This document shows positions 7,871 to 15,483 of a stretch of DNA of 19,290 nt, piece by piece; within the stretch, counting starts at the first letter, position 1, and each line of letters begins with the position of its first letter. The notes under the pieces are model-generated. The model saw nothing but the letters and a program-made list of their open reading frames with translations. It was not told the origin of the DNA and searched no databases. The position numbers and the translations under genes were made by a program. This stretch comes from Actinomycetes bacterium (GTDB taxonomy: Bacteria; Actinomycetota; CADDZG01; JAHWKV01), in assembly GCA_029263035.1 (NCBI GenBank), contig JAJCYF010000248.1, forward strand, positions 1-19,290, in the 5' to 3' direction.

Positions 7871-9218
7871 ATCGCTCCGGGACGTTGTTCGGACTCAGCG
7901 GGCGGAACATCGCACCGGCCGTCTCCGGGGCGGGCAGCACCCCGGCCTCCGCCAGCCGTTGCTCCAGGTCGCCCACCACCGGGTTACCGGCGCGGTCGGG
8001 GCGGGCGGCGGCCAGGCCGAGGGCAATCCGGCACTCATCGACGTCGCCGACACACTCAAACGGCTTCGACTGGTCGGTGAGCCCCAGCAGGGTGGCGAAC
8101 TGGGCGTCGAGCTCGGGATTTTCCAACGGCTCGCGGCCCCCGAAGATCTCGTTCAGCTGCGCCGGGGACAAAAACGGGGCCAGAACCAGGTCGACGAAAC
8201 AGCACTTGTCGCACACCCCGCACCAGTCCAGCCGGCGCAGGGCGGGATCGATGTGGAAGGCCCGGTTGCAGGAGCGGAAAACCGGGTGGTAACGGTCGAG
8301 CCGGGAGAAATGCCGGGCGATCCACAGGGTGCTCGCCGAGCGCAGGAAGGAGAAGTAGTCGGGCGGACCGCTGAAGGCGCCGGTCAGCACCCGGCGAAAG
8401 TCGTTCTCGAAGGCGGCGCTCTTGGAGTACTGGTGGTTGACCTCCTCGCCCTGGAACACCGTGTTGCCGGCCGAGGTCGACCACTCGTTCGACATCACCA
8501 CCGCGTCGTACCCGCCCAGCACCGCCGCCAGGATCGCGATGGAGCTGATGATCCCGGTGACCGGGACGTGGCCGTTCAGCCATTCCGGGAGCGGGCGCAG
8601 GATCGACGGATCGAGATCCCGGGTCGCCCTGACCACCGGCAGCCCGGATGCGGCCGCCGCATCGTCGATGCTGGCGAAGTTGCGCCCGCCCGAGCTGACG
8701 ATGAACAACGACGGGCGATCGGCGAGGTCCCGGATGAGCTCCACGGTCACTATCGAGTCGAGGCCGCCACCGAAGGGAATCAGCGGATGGCCGGGCCGGC
8801 CCCGGTAGGAAGGTGCGGGCCCGGCCGGCCGGCCGCCGGTGAACCCGATGTCCAGCTTCAGGCGGTTTCGGTAGGCGTACTCGCCTAGCCCCTCACGGTA
8901 GTAGGAGGCCAGGAAATCCCGCTCCTGCTCGCGAATGGGGGTCGATCCAAGGTCCACTGCCGGCGGCGCACCGGCCTTGTAGTAGGAGACGCCGGCCAGC
9001 AGGAAGACCAGCCGGGCCGCCTCCTCCACCGCCGGGCCGTCCCAGGAGGACCCGGCCCCGGGGACCGAGATGACCTCCGTGAACGGGTGGTCGTCCAGCC
9101 GGTAGCGGCAGAGAACCCGCTCCCCCGCAGGGTCGATCTCGAAGCCTTCGTACAGGAATCGCCGGGCGCGGTACGCCGGCCGGACGGTCGGAGCGGGGAC
9201 GGCGGACGGGACACTCAT
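7845..9218 (-). CDS. murL: UDP-MurNAc-L-Ala-L-Glu epimerase MurL
   Basis: MurL inverts the terminal L-Glu of UDP-MurNAc-L-Ala-L-Glu to D-Glu and so replaces glutamate racemase in peptidoglycan synthesis. At 457 residues the protein has the family length. Features resembling the family are LLAGVSYYKA (73-82), GLGEYAYRN (110-118), a PP-loop-like IPFGGGLDS (147-155), SNEWSTSAGN (243-252), NHQYSKS (261-267) and the cysteine cluster CGVCDKCC (333-340). The murD start lies inside its 3' end (26-bp overlap), so the enzyme pair is probably translated together. The ATG has AAAGGA only 2 nt upstream, which is too close for an ideal Shine-Dalgarno; GATACT lies 7 nt upstream, so it may be leaderless. Identification rests on remembered family motifs plus adjacency to murD. 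Confidence 0.88.
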   Translation of the reverse strand: MSVPSAVPAPTVRPAYRARRFLYEGFEIDPAGERVLCRYRLDDHPFTEVISVPGAGSSWDGPAVEEAARLVFLLAGVSYYKAGAPPAVDLGSTPIREQERDFLASYYREGLGEYAYRNRLKLDIGFTGGRPAGPAPSYRGRPGHPLIPFGGGLDSIVTVELIRDLADRPSLFIVSSGGRNFASIDDAAAASGLPVVRATRDLDPSILRPLPEWLNGHVPVTGIISSIAILAAVLGGYDAVVMSNEWSTSAGNTVFQGEEVNHQYSKSAAFENDFRRVLTGAFSGPPDYFSFLRSASTLWIARHFSRLDRYHPVFRSCNRAFHIDPALRRLDWCGVCDKCCFVDLVLAPFLSPAQLNEIFGGREPLENPELDAQFATLLGLTDQSKPFECVGDVDECRIALGLAAARPDRAGNPVVGDLEQRLAEAGVLPAPETAGAMFRPLSPNNVPERYAAAADLD

Positions 9219-9373
9219 GTCCTTTAGTATCGCTTCGAGTCCGCGGAAAAGCTTGACTCCTACTGCGCCCGCAGCAGGGAAGGTGTCTGCCGCTGGACGA
9301 CTACAGCGACTCCCTCGGGGGCCACAATCGGTGAGGTACCCAGATCCGCACCATACTGATTGAGGAGCCCCAC
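9219..9373. promoter_or_regulatory. Divergent promoter region between murL and the ABC operon
   Basis: This 155-bp gap drives murL leftward and the ABC/two-component operon rightward. For murL, GATACT (9231-9226, minus) lies 7 nt from the ATG. For the ABC gene, a good Shine-Dalgarno gaggag (9362-9367) stands 6 nt before the ATG, with catact (9352-9357) too close to it to give a leadered message. No clear -35 hexamers, operators or terminators were identified. Confidence 0.4.
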
Positions 9374-10318
9374 ATGATCGAAGTGAATGATCTGACCAAA
9401 CGATACGGGGACCACCTGGCGGTGGACTCGTTGAGTTTCGTCGTCCAGCCGGGAGCTGTAACCGGCTTTTTGGGCCCCAACGGAGCCGGAAAGTCCACCA
9501 CCATGCGCCTGATCCTGGGCCTGGACCGCCCCACCCGGGGCAGCACCCGGGTCAACGGCCTGCCCTACCAGGAGCACAAGGCTCCGATGAGGGAGATCGG
9601 CGCCCTGCTGGAGGCCAAAGCGGTCCACCCCAGCCGTCCCGCCCGGGACCACCTGAGGGCACTGGCGGCGACCACCGGCATCTCGACCAAACGGGTCGAC
9701 GAGGTCCTGGAGCTGGTCGGCCTCACCGACGTGGCTTCCAAGAGCAGCGGCGGGTTCTCGCTGGGCATGGGCCAGCGGCTGGGCATCGCCTCGGCCCTGC
9801 TGGGCGACCCCCGCACGGTGATGCTGGACGAACCGGTCAACGGACTGGACCCCGAGGGCATTCTGTGGATCCGCAACCTGCTGAAGAAGCTGGCCGATGA
9901 AGGCCGGACGGTTTTTGTCTCCTCCCACCTGATGACCGAGATGGCCCTGATGGCCGAGCGGTTCGTTGTGATCGGAAAGGGCAGGCTCATCGCCGACGTT
10001 TCCGCCGCCGAGCTGGCCGCCCTGACCAAGCAGAACACGGTCCGGGTCCGCTGCCCGCAGGCGTCGCAGCTGCGCTACCTGCTGCAGGCCGACGGGGTGG
10101 AGATCCTGAGCATCGGATCCGACGTCCTGGAGGTCACCGGCCTCACCGCCGAACAGGTCGGCACCCTGGCCTGGGGCGACAACCTGTGCCTGCAGGAGCT
10201 GACGCCCATCAAGGCATCACTCGAGGACATCTTCCTGGAGCTCACCCACGACGCAGTGGAGTACCACGGCACCGCCGGCACCGGCGGCGACCTGGCAACC
10301 ACGGGAGGCAGGGCATGA
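9374..10318 (+). CDS. ABC transporter ATP-binding protein (DrrA/multidrug type)
   Basis: This 314-residue ATPase energises the permease encoded next. It has Walker A GPNGAGKST (34-42), Walker B VMLDEP (149-154), and switch H185 in VSSHLM. The signature loop reads FSLGMGQR (128-135) instead of LSGGQ, a variant common in actinobacterial Drr-like ATPases. A C-terminal regulatory extension of about 100 residues follows. The start is supported by gaggag with a 6-nt spacer. Its stop overlaps the permease start as ATGA. The linked histidine kinase and response regulator suggest that the transporter responds to a cell-envelope-active compound or contributes resistance to one; the substrate cannot be told. 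Confidence 0.93.
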   Translation: MIEVNDLTKRYGDHLAVDSLSFVVQPGAVTGFLGPNGAGKSTTMRLILGLDRPTRGSTRVNGLPYQEHKAPMREIGALLEAKAVHPSRPARDHLRALAATTGISTKRVDEVLELVGLTDVASKSSGGFSLGMGQRLGIASALLGDPRTVMLDEPVNGLDPEGILWIRNLLKKLADEGRTVFVSSHLMTEMALMAERFVVIGKGRLIADVSAAELAALTKQNTVRVRCPQASQLRYLLQADGVEILSIGSDVLEVTGLTAEQVGTLAWGDNLCLQELTPIKASLEDIFLELTHDAVEYHGTAGTGGDLATTGGRA

Positions 10319-11121
10319 ACGCCACCACCGCGTCACTCGCCGGATCGAACATCAAGGTCACCCAGCTTCGAGTGATCCACTCCGAGTGGATCAAGTTCAG
10401 CACCATCAAGTCCACCAAGTACACGCTGGGATTCACCGCTCTTGCGGTTATCGCCATGGGCGTGCTCCTGGCGGCGTTCTCCACCAGCCTGATGGGCCCG
10501 GGCGCCGAAAACGCCGCCGCCGACCCGACCGGCACCAGCCTGGCCGGCGTCAGCATCGCCCAGCTGATCCTGGGGATCCTGGGAGCCCTGCTCATCACCA
10601 ATGAGTACTCCACCGGGATGATCCGCGCCTCTTTGACTGCGGTACCTTCCCGGCTCCCGGTGTTGTGGGCGAAGGTCATTGTGTTCGGCACCGTGTCGTT
10701 CGTGGTGATGCTGGTTGCGGTGCTGATCTCGTTCGTCGGCGGGCAGGCGCTCTACGACGGCGCCGGCGGCCCGGCCTCGCTGAGCGATCCGGGCGTGTTC
10801 CGGGCACTGGTTGCCTCGGCATTCTTCCCCGCCGCCATTGCGATCATGGGAATGGCCCTCGGGGCGCTCATGCGCCAGACCGCCGCGGCCATCGGCGTGC
10901 TGTTCGGGGTTCTGTTCCTGGCGCCGGTCATCTTCAGCCTGCTGGGCCAGTGGATCGGCGACCTGAGCTTCTACCTCCCCTCCTCCGCCGGCCAGGCGAT
11001 GGGGGCCACCATGACGCTGCCGGGGATGCTCTCCCCGCTGATGGGACTTGTGGTGACCGTGGGCTGGATGGCGGCGCTGCTCGGCGGAGCCGCCTACGTG
11101 CTGAAACGCCGTGACGCCTAA
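10315..11121 (+). CDS. ABC transporter permease (ABC-2 type)
   Basis: This 268-residue integral membrane partner of the preceding ATPase has six predicted helices, at about 36-57, 80-96, 118-143, 163-185, 190-210 and 240-262. The short cytoplasmic N-terminus carries an SEWIKFST segment, and the conserved TNEYSTGMIRASL motif (95-107) follows helix 2, both typical of this actinobacterial permease group. The ATG overlaps the ATPase stop (ATGA), with GGGAGG 6-11 nt upstream. The reading frame stays open further upstream, but a longer start would lie inside the ATPase gene and is unlikely. Its 3' end overlaps the kinase start by 11 bp. Confidence 0.9.
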   Translation: MNATTASLAGSNIKVTQLRVIHSEWIKFSTIKSTKYTLGFTALAVIAMGVLLAAFSTSLMGPGAENAAADPTGTSLAGVSIAQLILGILGALLITNEYSTGMIRASLTAVPSRLPVLWAKVIVFGTVSFVVMLVAVLISFVGGQALYDGAGGPASLSDPGVFRALVASAFFPAAIAIMGMALGALMRQTAAAIGVLFGVLFLAPVIFSLLGQWIGDLSFYLPSSAGQAMGATMTLPGMLSPLMGLVVTVGWMAALLGGAAYVLKRRDA

Positions 11122-12313
11122 CAACACCCCAGCCGCCTCGCCGGCCCGGCCCGCAACCCGCGGGCCGGGCCGGCTTTGGGCGTTGATAGCCGGCCTGCGC
11201 CGGCACGGGGCCCTGCTGGACGGGGCAATTGCGGCAGTCGTCGCCGGGGTGCCGCTGGCGGTTGCCGCGTCCGATCGCGACCTGTCCCCGGTTTTGGCTG
11301 CGGCCAGCGCGGCCGCCTTCATCCTTTTGTTGTGCCGCCGCCGGGCGCCGGTCCCCGTGCTGATGCTGGCGGTTGCCGGAGCCGTAGTATCGATCGCCGT
11401 CTCCGAGCGGCTGGTCGTGCTGCAGGTTGCGTCGATCATCGCGGTGTACACGGTGTCCTCCACCACCGACCGGGTCACCGCCTGGGCCGCCGGGGTCCTC
11501 ACCGCGGTGGCGCTGCTGGCCGCTTCCCGGCTGGGCGCCGGCACCTCGATGCTGGGCCCGGAGACCCTGGCGACCGTGGCCTGGTTCGGCATGGCCACCG
11601 CCGCCGGTGACGCAGTCCGCATCCGCCGCGCATACGTAAAGGCGGTCGAAGAGCGGGCGGAGCGGGCCGAGCGGATCGTGGAGGAGGAGGGCATGCGCCG
11701 GGTGGCCGAGGAGCGGCTGCGCATCGCCCGCGACCTGCACGACGTCGTCGCCCACCACATCGCAGTGATCAACGTGCAGGCGGGCGTGGCGTCGCACCTG
11801 ATGCGGAGCGACCCCGACGGAGCGGAAGCCGCGCTGGCCCACGTGCGGCAAGGCGGCCGCAGCGTGCTGGACGAGCTCGGCACGATACTGAGAGTCCTGC
11901 GCCGCCCGGACGGGCTGGCCGCGCCGGTGGAGACGGTGCCTACGCTGGACCAGCTGGACCGGCTGGTCGCCTCGTTCCAGGAGTCGGGGCTGGCGGTGGA
12001 GTGGCGCAGCTCCGGCGACCACCGGGTGTTGTCTCCGGCGGTGGAGATGACCGGGTACCGGATAGTGCAGGAGTCGCTGACCAACGCCCACAAACACGGA
12101 TCGGCCGGCGGAGCCAAGCTGCGGCTGGACTACTCCCCCACCGGGCTGAACATAGAGGTTGTGAACAGCGGCGGGTCCGGGGAGAAAGAGCCGGCGGGCA
12201 ACGGGATCGCCGGCATGCGGGAACGGGTGGCGGCGGTGGGAGGGACGATAGACGTGGGCCGCTCCCCCGACGGCCGGTTCCGGGTCCGCGCGACCCTGCC
12301 GGTGCCCTCGTGA
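11111..12313 (+). CDS. NarL-type sensor histidine kinase
   Basis: This 400-residue membrane sensor kinase has a hydrophobic N-terminus with several helices between about 34 and 165 and no large extracellular domain. That is typical of kinases that sense within the membrane or through a partner transporter. A coiled linker (170-200) leads to the HisKA_3 dimerisation domain, with H210 in RIARDLHDVVAHH as the phosphorylated histidine. The HATPase domain shows ESLTNAHKHG (321-330, N325) and GNGIAGMRERV (363-373). The GTG start overlaps the permease by 11 bp, and its stop overlaps the response-regulator start as GTGA. It should phosphorylate the regulator encoded next. Confidence 0.93.
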   Translation: MTPNNTPAASPARPATRGPGRLWALIAGLRRHGALLDGAIAAVVAGVPLAVAASDRDLSPVLAAASAAAFILLLCRRRAPVPVLMLAVAGAVVSIAVSERLVVLQVASIIAVYTVSSTTDRVTAWAAGVLTAVALLAASRLGAGTSMLGPETLATVAWFGMATAAGDAVRIRRAYVKAVEERAERAERIVEEEGMRRVAEERLRIARDLHDVVAHHIAVINVQAGVASHLMRSDPDGAEAALAHVRQGGRSVLDELGTILRVLRRPDGLAAPVETVPTLDQLDRLVASFQESGLAVEWRSSGDHRVLSPAVEMTGYRIVQESLTNAHKHGSAGGAKLRLDYSPTGLNIEVVNSGGSGEKEPAGNGIAGMRERVAAVGGTIDVGRSPDGRFRVRATLPVPS

Positions 12314-12992
12314 TCCGGGTCCTGCTGGCGGACGACCAGGCCCTCATCCGGGCCGGGTTCAAAGTTTTGATCGACACCGCCCCCGACCTGACGGTGGTGG
12401 GTGAGGCGTCGACCGGCGGCCAGGCGGTTTCCCTGGCCCGCAGCGCCCGGGCCGACGTGGTCCTGATGGACATCCGGATGCCGGAGATGGACGGGTTGAC
12501 CGCCACTCGGCTGATAACCGCCGAGGAGGACCTGGCGGGCGTACGGGTGGGATCCTCACGACGTTCGAGCTGGACGAGTACGTGGTCCAGGCGATCAGGG
12601 CCGGCGCCAGCGGCTTTTTGAGCAAGGGGGTGGAGCCGGACGAGCTGCTGTCGGCGATCCGCATCGTGGCCGGCGGCGATGCCCTGCTGTCGCCCAAGGC
12701 GACCCGCAGCCTGATCGAGCAGTTCGCCTCGGAGCCCGGCTCATACGTCGAGCCGGAGGCCCTCAAGTTCCTGACCGCCCGGGAGCGGGAGGTCGTGACG
12801 CTGGTGGGCGAAGGCCTGTCGAACGAGGCCATCGGCGAACGCCTCTTTGTCTCGCCGCTGACCGCCAAGACCCACGTGAACCGGGCGATGATGAAGCTGG
12901 ACGCCCGGGACCGGGCCCAGCTGGTGGTGGTCGCCTACCAGAGCGGACTGGTGAGGGTCTCGGGCAATGGAGCCGGGTCCACCCCGGAGTAG
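12310..12992 (+). pseudogene. NarL/FixJ response regulator interrupted by a one-base frameshift
   Basis: The partner of the kinase just upstream, starting at GTG 12310 in a GTGA overlap. The receiver domain is normal up to about codon 80: acidic pair D8-D9 and phosphoacceptor D54 in VLMDIRMP. At 12547-12551 the original frame runs off into unrelated sequence, while the rest of the receiver (ILTTFELDEY, FLSKGV) and a complete LuxR helix-turn-helix (LTAREREVVTLVGEGLSNEA, TAKTHVNRAM) continue in another frame from 12552 to the stop at 12990-12992. Between GTG (V80) and ATC only GG is present where one codon is expected, so one base is missing, for example a T in gtgg(t)gatcc. With that base restored the protein would have 227 residues. 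This may be a true mutation or a sequence error; all other parts look intact. Confidence 0.9.
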
Positions 12993-13110
12993 CCGTTTGT
13001 CCGGCAGGTAATGGGTGGACGCTGGGACTCCGAGCGCCCATAGTGGATTACAAGCCTCTCGCTTGCCGGCTTCGATTTTTCTCTGAGAATTCCGACCGGA
13101 AGGACAGCCG
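12993..13110 (+). terminator. Intergenic gap with weak terminator candidate
   Basis: The 118-bp gap between the response regulator and the next gene has one weak intrinsic-terminator candidate: aagcc (13052-13056) can pair with ggctt (13068-13072), followed by five T at 13076-13080. The stem is only 5 bp, so support is low. The downstream gene's ribosome-binding site ggaagga (13098-13104) closes the gap. Confidence 0.3.
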
Positions 13111-14325
13111 ATGCAGCAGCCAGCTACCGAAAACCCCCCTACCGGATCACCCAACCCTCTGGCGAAAACGATGGCCGCCGATAGCCCCAAACGGCCCCTG
13201 GCCGACATGGCGCTGATGGGCGGCGGCGCCCTTCTGATCACCTCGAGCGTGATCCAGCTGCTCCTGTGGTCCCAGAGCTACCGGGACATTGAGCCGATTG
13301 GGCCGATCCTGGTCCTGCTGGGCATTCTCGGGATCATCCTGGCTCTGGCGGTCGTGCGTTTCGGCAACGTCGGTCTGGCCCTCACCGGTGCCGTCTACCT
13401 GGCGGCCACCACGGTGCTGCTCCTGCTGGTGACCAGCCTGGAACTGCTGGGCTACCAGGACGGGCTGGCTTCGCCCTTCAGCGGGGGCTCCATCATCGTG
13501 CCGATCATGGGGGTCGTCCTGCTGGCGGGGACTGCCTGGCTGATCTCGCCTCCGCAGCGCAAGCCCCGGCAAGTGGATTCTCCGCAGGCCGCAGCCGACA
13601 GTCCGGAAACGGAGCAGGCGCTGCAGCCGCCGACCCTGGTTCCCGAGCCGGCTGAGGCAGGTGCGGCGAGCGAGCCGGGCGCCGGCGGCGTGGAGCGGAT
13701 CAAGTGGCCGGCCGAGCGGCCGCACATGCAGCTTTCGACCGAACCGGACAGCCCGGTCGACGAGTCGCCCGCGGCAGAGGAGCCGGCTGCCACATCAGAA
13801 GTCTCACCGGAGCCGAAGCCCTCCGTCGTCCCCCCAGCGGCGGCCGAGCCGGATGTGGTCCCCGAGCCGGCCCCTTCCGAGCCCACACTTTCCGAGCCGG
13901 CCCTTTCCGAACCGGCCCCTTCCGAGCCGGCCACGGTCGAGGTGCAGGCCGAGGTGCCGGAGCCGGAGCCGGTAGCGCACGAGTCGACCGAAGAGCTCCC
14001 CGCCGTGCCGGATCCGGTTCCCGACTTCATCACGGAGCCGTTCCGCAGCATGCTGATTCGGGAGCAGGAGATCCTGGAGCGGTTGAGCACCGCCCGGGGG
14101 CCGGACGATCCGGGGACGCTGACCATCCGGGGCAACATTGCGGCGCACTACCTGGCGGCCGGTGATCTCGCCCGGGCGGCCGACCTCCAGGAGGCGGTGG
14201 CCGCCGACAGCGTCCGGGTCCTGGGCGACTCCCACCCCCACACGCTGACCGCCCAGGGCAAGGCCGCCCAGTGGCGGAAGCTGGCCAAGAAGCGACGCAA
14301 GCCGAAGGTGCCGGTCCCCGGCTAA
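13111..14325 (+). CDS. Four-helix membrane protein with Ser-Glu-Pro-rich linker and C-terminal TPR-like repeats
   Basis: The function of this 404-residue protein is not recognised. Four hydrophobic helices lie at about 31-52, 62-82, 87-107 and 127-146. They are followed by about 155 residues rich in Pro, Glu, Ser and Ala, surely disordered, including four tandem 5-residue units around SEP (254-273). The last 90 residues form a TPR-like segment with GPDDPGTLTIRGNIAAHYL and a second, shorter repeat ending DSHPHTL. These resemble the kinesin-light-chain-like TPRs common in actinobacteria and are followed by a lysine/arginine-rich tail. The ATG has ggaagga 6 nt upstream. The architecture suggests a membrane anchor that presents a protein-binding domain on a long tether; which side of the membrane is uncertain. 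Confidence 0.8.
   Translation: MQQPATENPPTGSPNPLAKTMAADSPKRPLADMALMGGGALLITSSVIQLLLWSQSYRDIEPIGPILVLLGILGIILALAVVRFGNVGLALTGAVYLAATTVLLLLVTSLELLGYQDGLASPFSGGSIIVPIMGVVLLAGTAWLISPPQRKPRQVDSPQAAADSPETEQALQPPTLVPEPAEAGAASEPGAGGVERIKWPAERPHMQLSTEPDSPVDESPAAEEPAATSEVSPEPKPSVVPPAAAEPDVVPEPAPSEPTLSEPALSEPAPSEPATVEVQAEVPEPEPVAHESTEELPAVPDPVPDFITEPFRSMLIREQEILERLSTARGPDDPGTLTIRGNIAAHYLAAGDLARAADLQEAVAADSVRVLGDSHPHTLTAQGKAAQWRKLAKKRRKPKVPVPG
13870..13929 (+). repeat. Four tandem 15-bp repeats encoding SEP units
   Basis: Four adjacent imperfect 15-bp units (13870, 13885, 13900, 13915) each contain a core like ttccgagcc and encode Ala/Thr-Pro/Leu-Ser-Glu-Pro. They lie in the disordered linker of the membrane protein. 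In-frame copy-number change would lengthen or shorten the linker without breaking the gene. Confidence 0.85.
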
Positions 14326-14338
14326 CCCGGGGACCGGC
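14310..14338. terminator. Strong bidirectional hairpin with the stop codon in its loop
   Basis: A 12-bp perfect stem (14310-14321 with 14327-14338; core ccggtccccgg/ccggggaccgg) closes a 5-nt loop, ctaac, that holds the TAA stop (14323-14325) of the TPR protein. It stands between convergent genes and could terminate from both sides. No T-run follows on either side, so factor-independent termination would rely on the stem alone. Confidence 0.65.
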
Positions 14339-14366
14339 GAAGATTGCCGCCCGCCGGCTCCGTCGG

Positions 14367-15044
14367 TCAGGCCCCCGTCTGCACGACCCGTCCGGCGGTC
14401 ACCGCCGCCGGTGCTCCTTCACCGACGCGGCGTGCGATAACCACTCCGGCGCCGATCAGCAGCACCGAACCCACCGTCTGCGCCTCGCCGATCACCAGTC
14501 CGAAGATTCCGATGAGAGGCCCTGAGAACCCGTAGGCGATACCGCTCCACCTGGGCAGCCTGCCGCTCGATACCATCGCCCAGCCCAACAGGATCGGCCC
14601 GAGCGAGAACAGGACGACCCCTGCGATCGCCACCGCCAGGGTTGCCGGTCCGTAGACCGAGTCGTAGAGACCTTCGGCGGCAGCCAGTCCGCCGAGATAG
14701 GCGTTGCCCAGGGCCGGTTGAGCTGAGATGGCCACGCCGAAGGTGGCTATCACCGCACCACTGCCCAGCGCGGTTGCCGCCAGCCCGGCCAGAGCCGCCT
14801 TGGAACGTCTGGTGTCGGCCAGGAACAGGCCCAGGGCAACCGCACCGAGCAGACCCAGGGTCGTGCCCACGACGGATCCCAATATGTGGCCCACCAGAAA
14901 GTTGGTGGTGGTCACGTACTCACTCCAGTCCCGAAACTGCGTTGCCGGGTCCGGCTGGTGGGTCCAGGTGGCGTACAGCGTCAGCACCCCGTAAATCGGA
15001 ATCAGCCAGATCCCCGCCCGGATCCACGCCCTGATTTCACTCAT
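14367..15044 (-). CDS. Unidentified six-helix integral membrane protein
   Basis: This 225-residue, almost wholly hydrophobic protein has helices at about 9-27, 48-75, 83-107, 127-150, 155-175 and 190-215. I do not recognise the family with confidence. No catalytic motif is visible; short conserved-looking stretches are FLVGHILGSVVGTTLG and WSGIAYGFSGPLIG. The ATG at 15044 overlaps the TGA of the upstream DUF4242 gene (TGATG), with ggggag 5 nt upstream. A GTG one codon earlier (15047) is possible. It is co-transcribed with the DUF4242 gene and divergent from the large LuxR regulator, so it is a likely target of that regulator. Confidence 0.8.
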   Translation of the reverse strand: MSEIRAWIRAGIWLIPIYGVLTLYATWTHQPDPATQFRDWSEYVTTTNFLVGHILGSVVGTTLGLLGAVALGLFLADTRRSKAALAGLAATALGSGAVIATFGVAISAQPALGNAYLGGLAAAEGLYDSVYGPATLAVAIAGVVLFSLGPILLGWAMVSSGRLPRWSGIAYGFSGPLIGIFGLVIGEAQTVGSVLLIGAGVVIARRVGEGAPAAVTAGRVVQTGA

Positions 15045-15379
15045 CACTCTCCCCTTTCACCGGCCGGGGCCGGATCGTCCGCGTCCTCCTGAACAAACTC
15101 TGTTGCGCGCCCAATGCGGCCGAAAGGCACCTGGGCTATCTCGTTCACCCTTCGCACCGAGGACAGGCTTTCCGCCTCGAAGACACACAGGCACCTGTCC
15201 TGCTCGGGGATCAGGGTGCAACGCAGATAGCGCACCCTCTCCCCCGTGTCGGACACCCTCCGGGCGGCCTCACGCAGCAGGCGCTGCACCTCAACCAGCC
15301 CCTGGGTGGTCAGCCCCGGCACCGTACGGTCGACGACGAAGGTCTCCATTGGCTTCGAAACTTTGTCCGCTTGTTCCAT
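15044..15379 (-). CDS. DUF4242 (SCO4226-like) small protein
   Basis: This 111-residue protein is probably cytoplasmic. After a short variable N-terminus come TFVVDRTVPGLT (13-24), an RYLRCTLIPEQDRCLCVFEA block and a helix ending NEIAQVPFGRI, which is the alternating strand/helix pattern of DUF4242, a ferredoxin-like dimeric fold. The Streptomyces member SCO4226 binds nickel; whether this one does is unknown. The C-terminal tail is acidic. It starts 104 bp from, and divergent to, the LuxR regulator and is coupled to the downstream membrane protein. The ATG at 15379 was chosen; M11 is an alternative that would still keep the domain. Confidence 0.75.
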   Translation of the reverse strand: MEQADKVSKPMETFVVDRTVPGLTTQGLVEVQRLLREAARRVSDTGERVRYLRCTLIPEQDRCLCVFEAESLSSVRRVNEIAQVPFGRIGRATEFVQEDADDPAPAGERGE

Positions 15380-15483
15380 GCGCTCAACCTACGCAGGCCG
15401 GGGGTGGCGCACATCGGGAGAAATACCGAGTTCCATACGGAAATCCCGGGACGGCACGGCGGGCCAGCAGCTACGCTTTAACC
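15380..15483. promoter_or_regulatory. Divergent promoter with candidate tandem operator
   Basis: This 104-bp region lies between the DUF4242 gene and the LuxR regulator. Two adjacent 12-bp units, ataccgagttcc (15423-15434) and atacggaaatcc (15435-15446), agree at 9 of 12 positions and could bind the regulator or another factor. tacgct (15472-15477) lies 6 nt before the regulator's GTG and suggests a leaderless message. Confidence 0.4.

Noticed and set aside
12541..12560. Programmed ribosomal frameshifting in the response regulator
   Set aside because: No canonical slippery heptamer in frame at the junction, no evident downstream pseudoknot, and no known precedent in NarL-type regulators; a one-base loss is simpler.
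13001..13080. Long-range terminator pairing ccggca with tgccgg
   Set aside because: The six-base arms are more than 50 nt apart with other pairings possible; not persuasive beyond the weak local hairpin listed.
15103..15483. Longer N-terminus for the LuxR regulator (127 extra codons)
   Set aside because: It covers the divergent DUF4242 gene and its promoter, is arginine/proline-rich with no domain, and GTG 15484 has a -10 element directly upstream.
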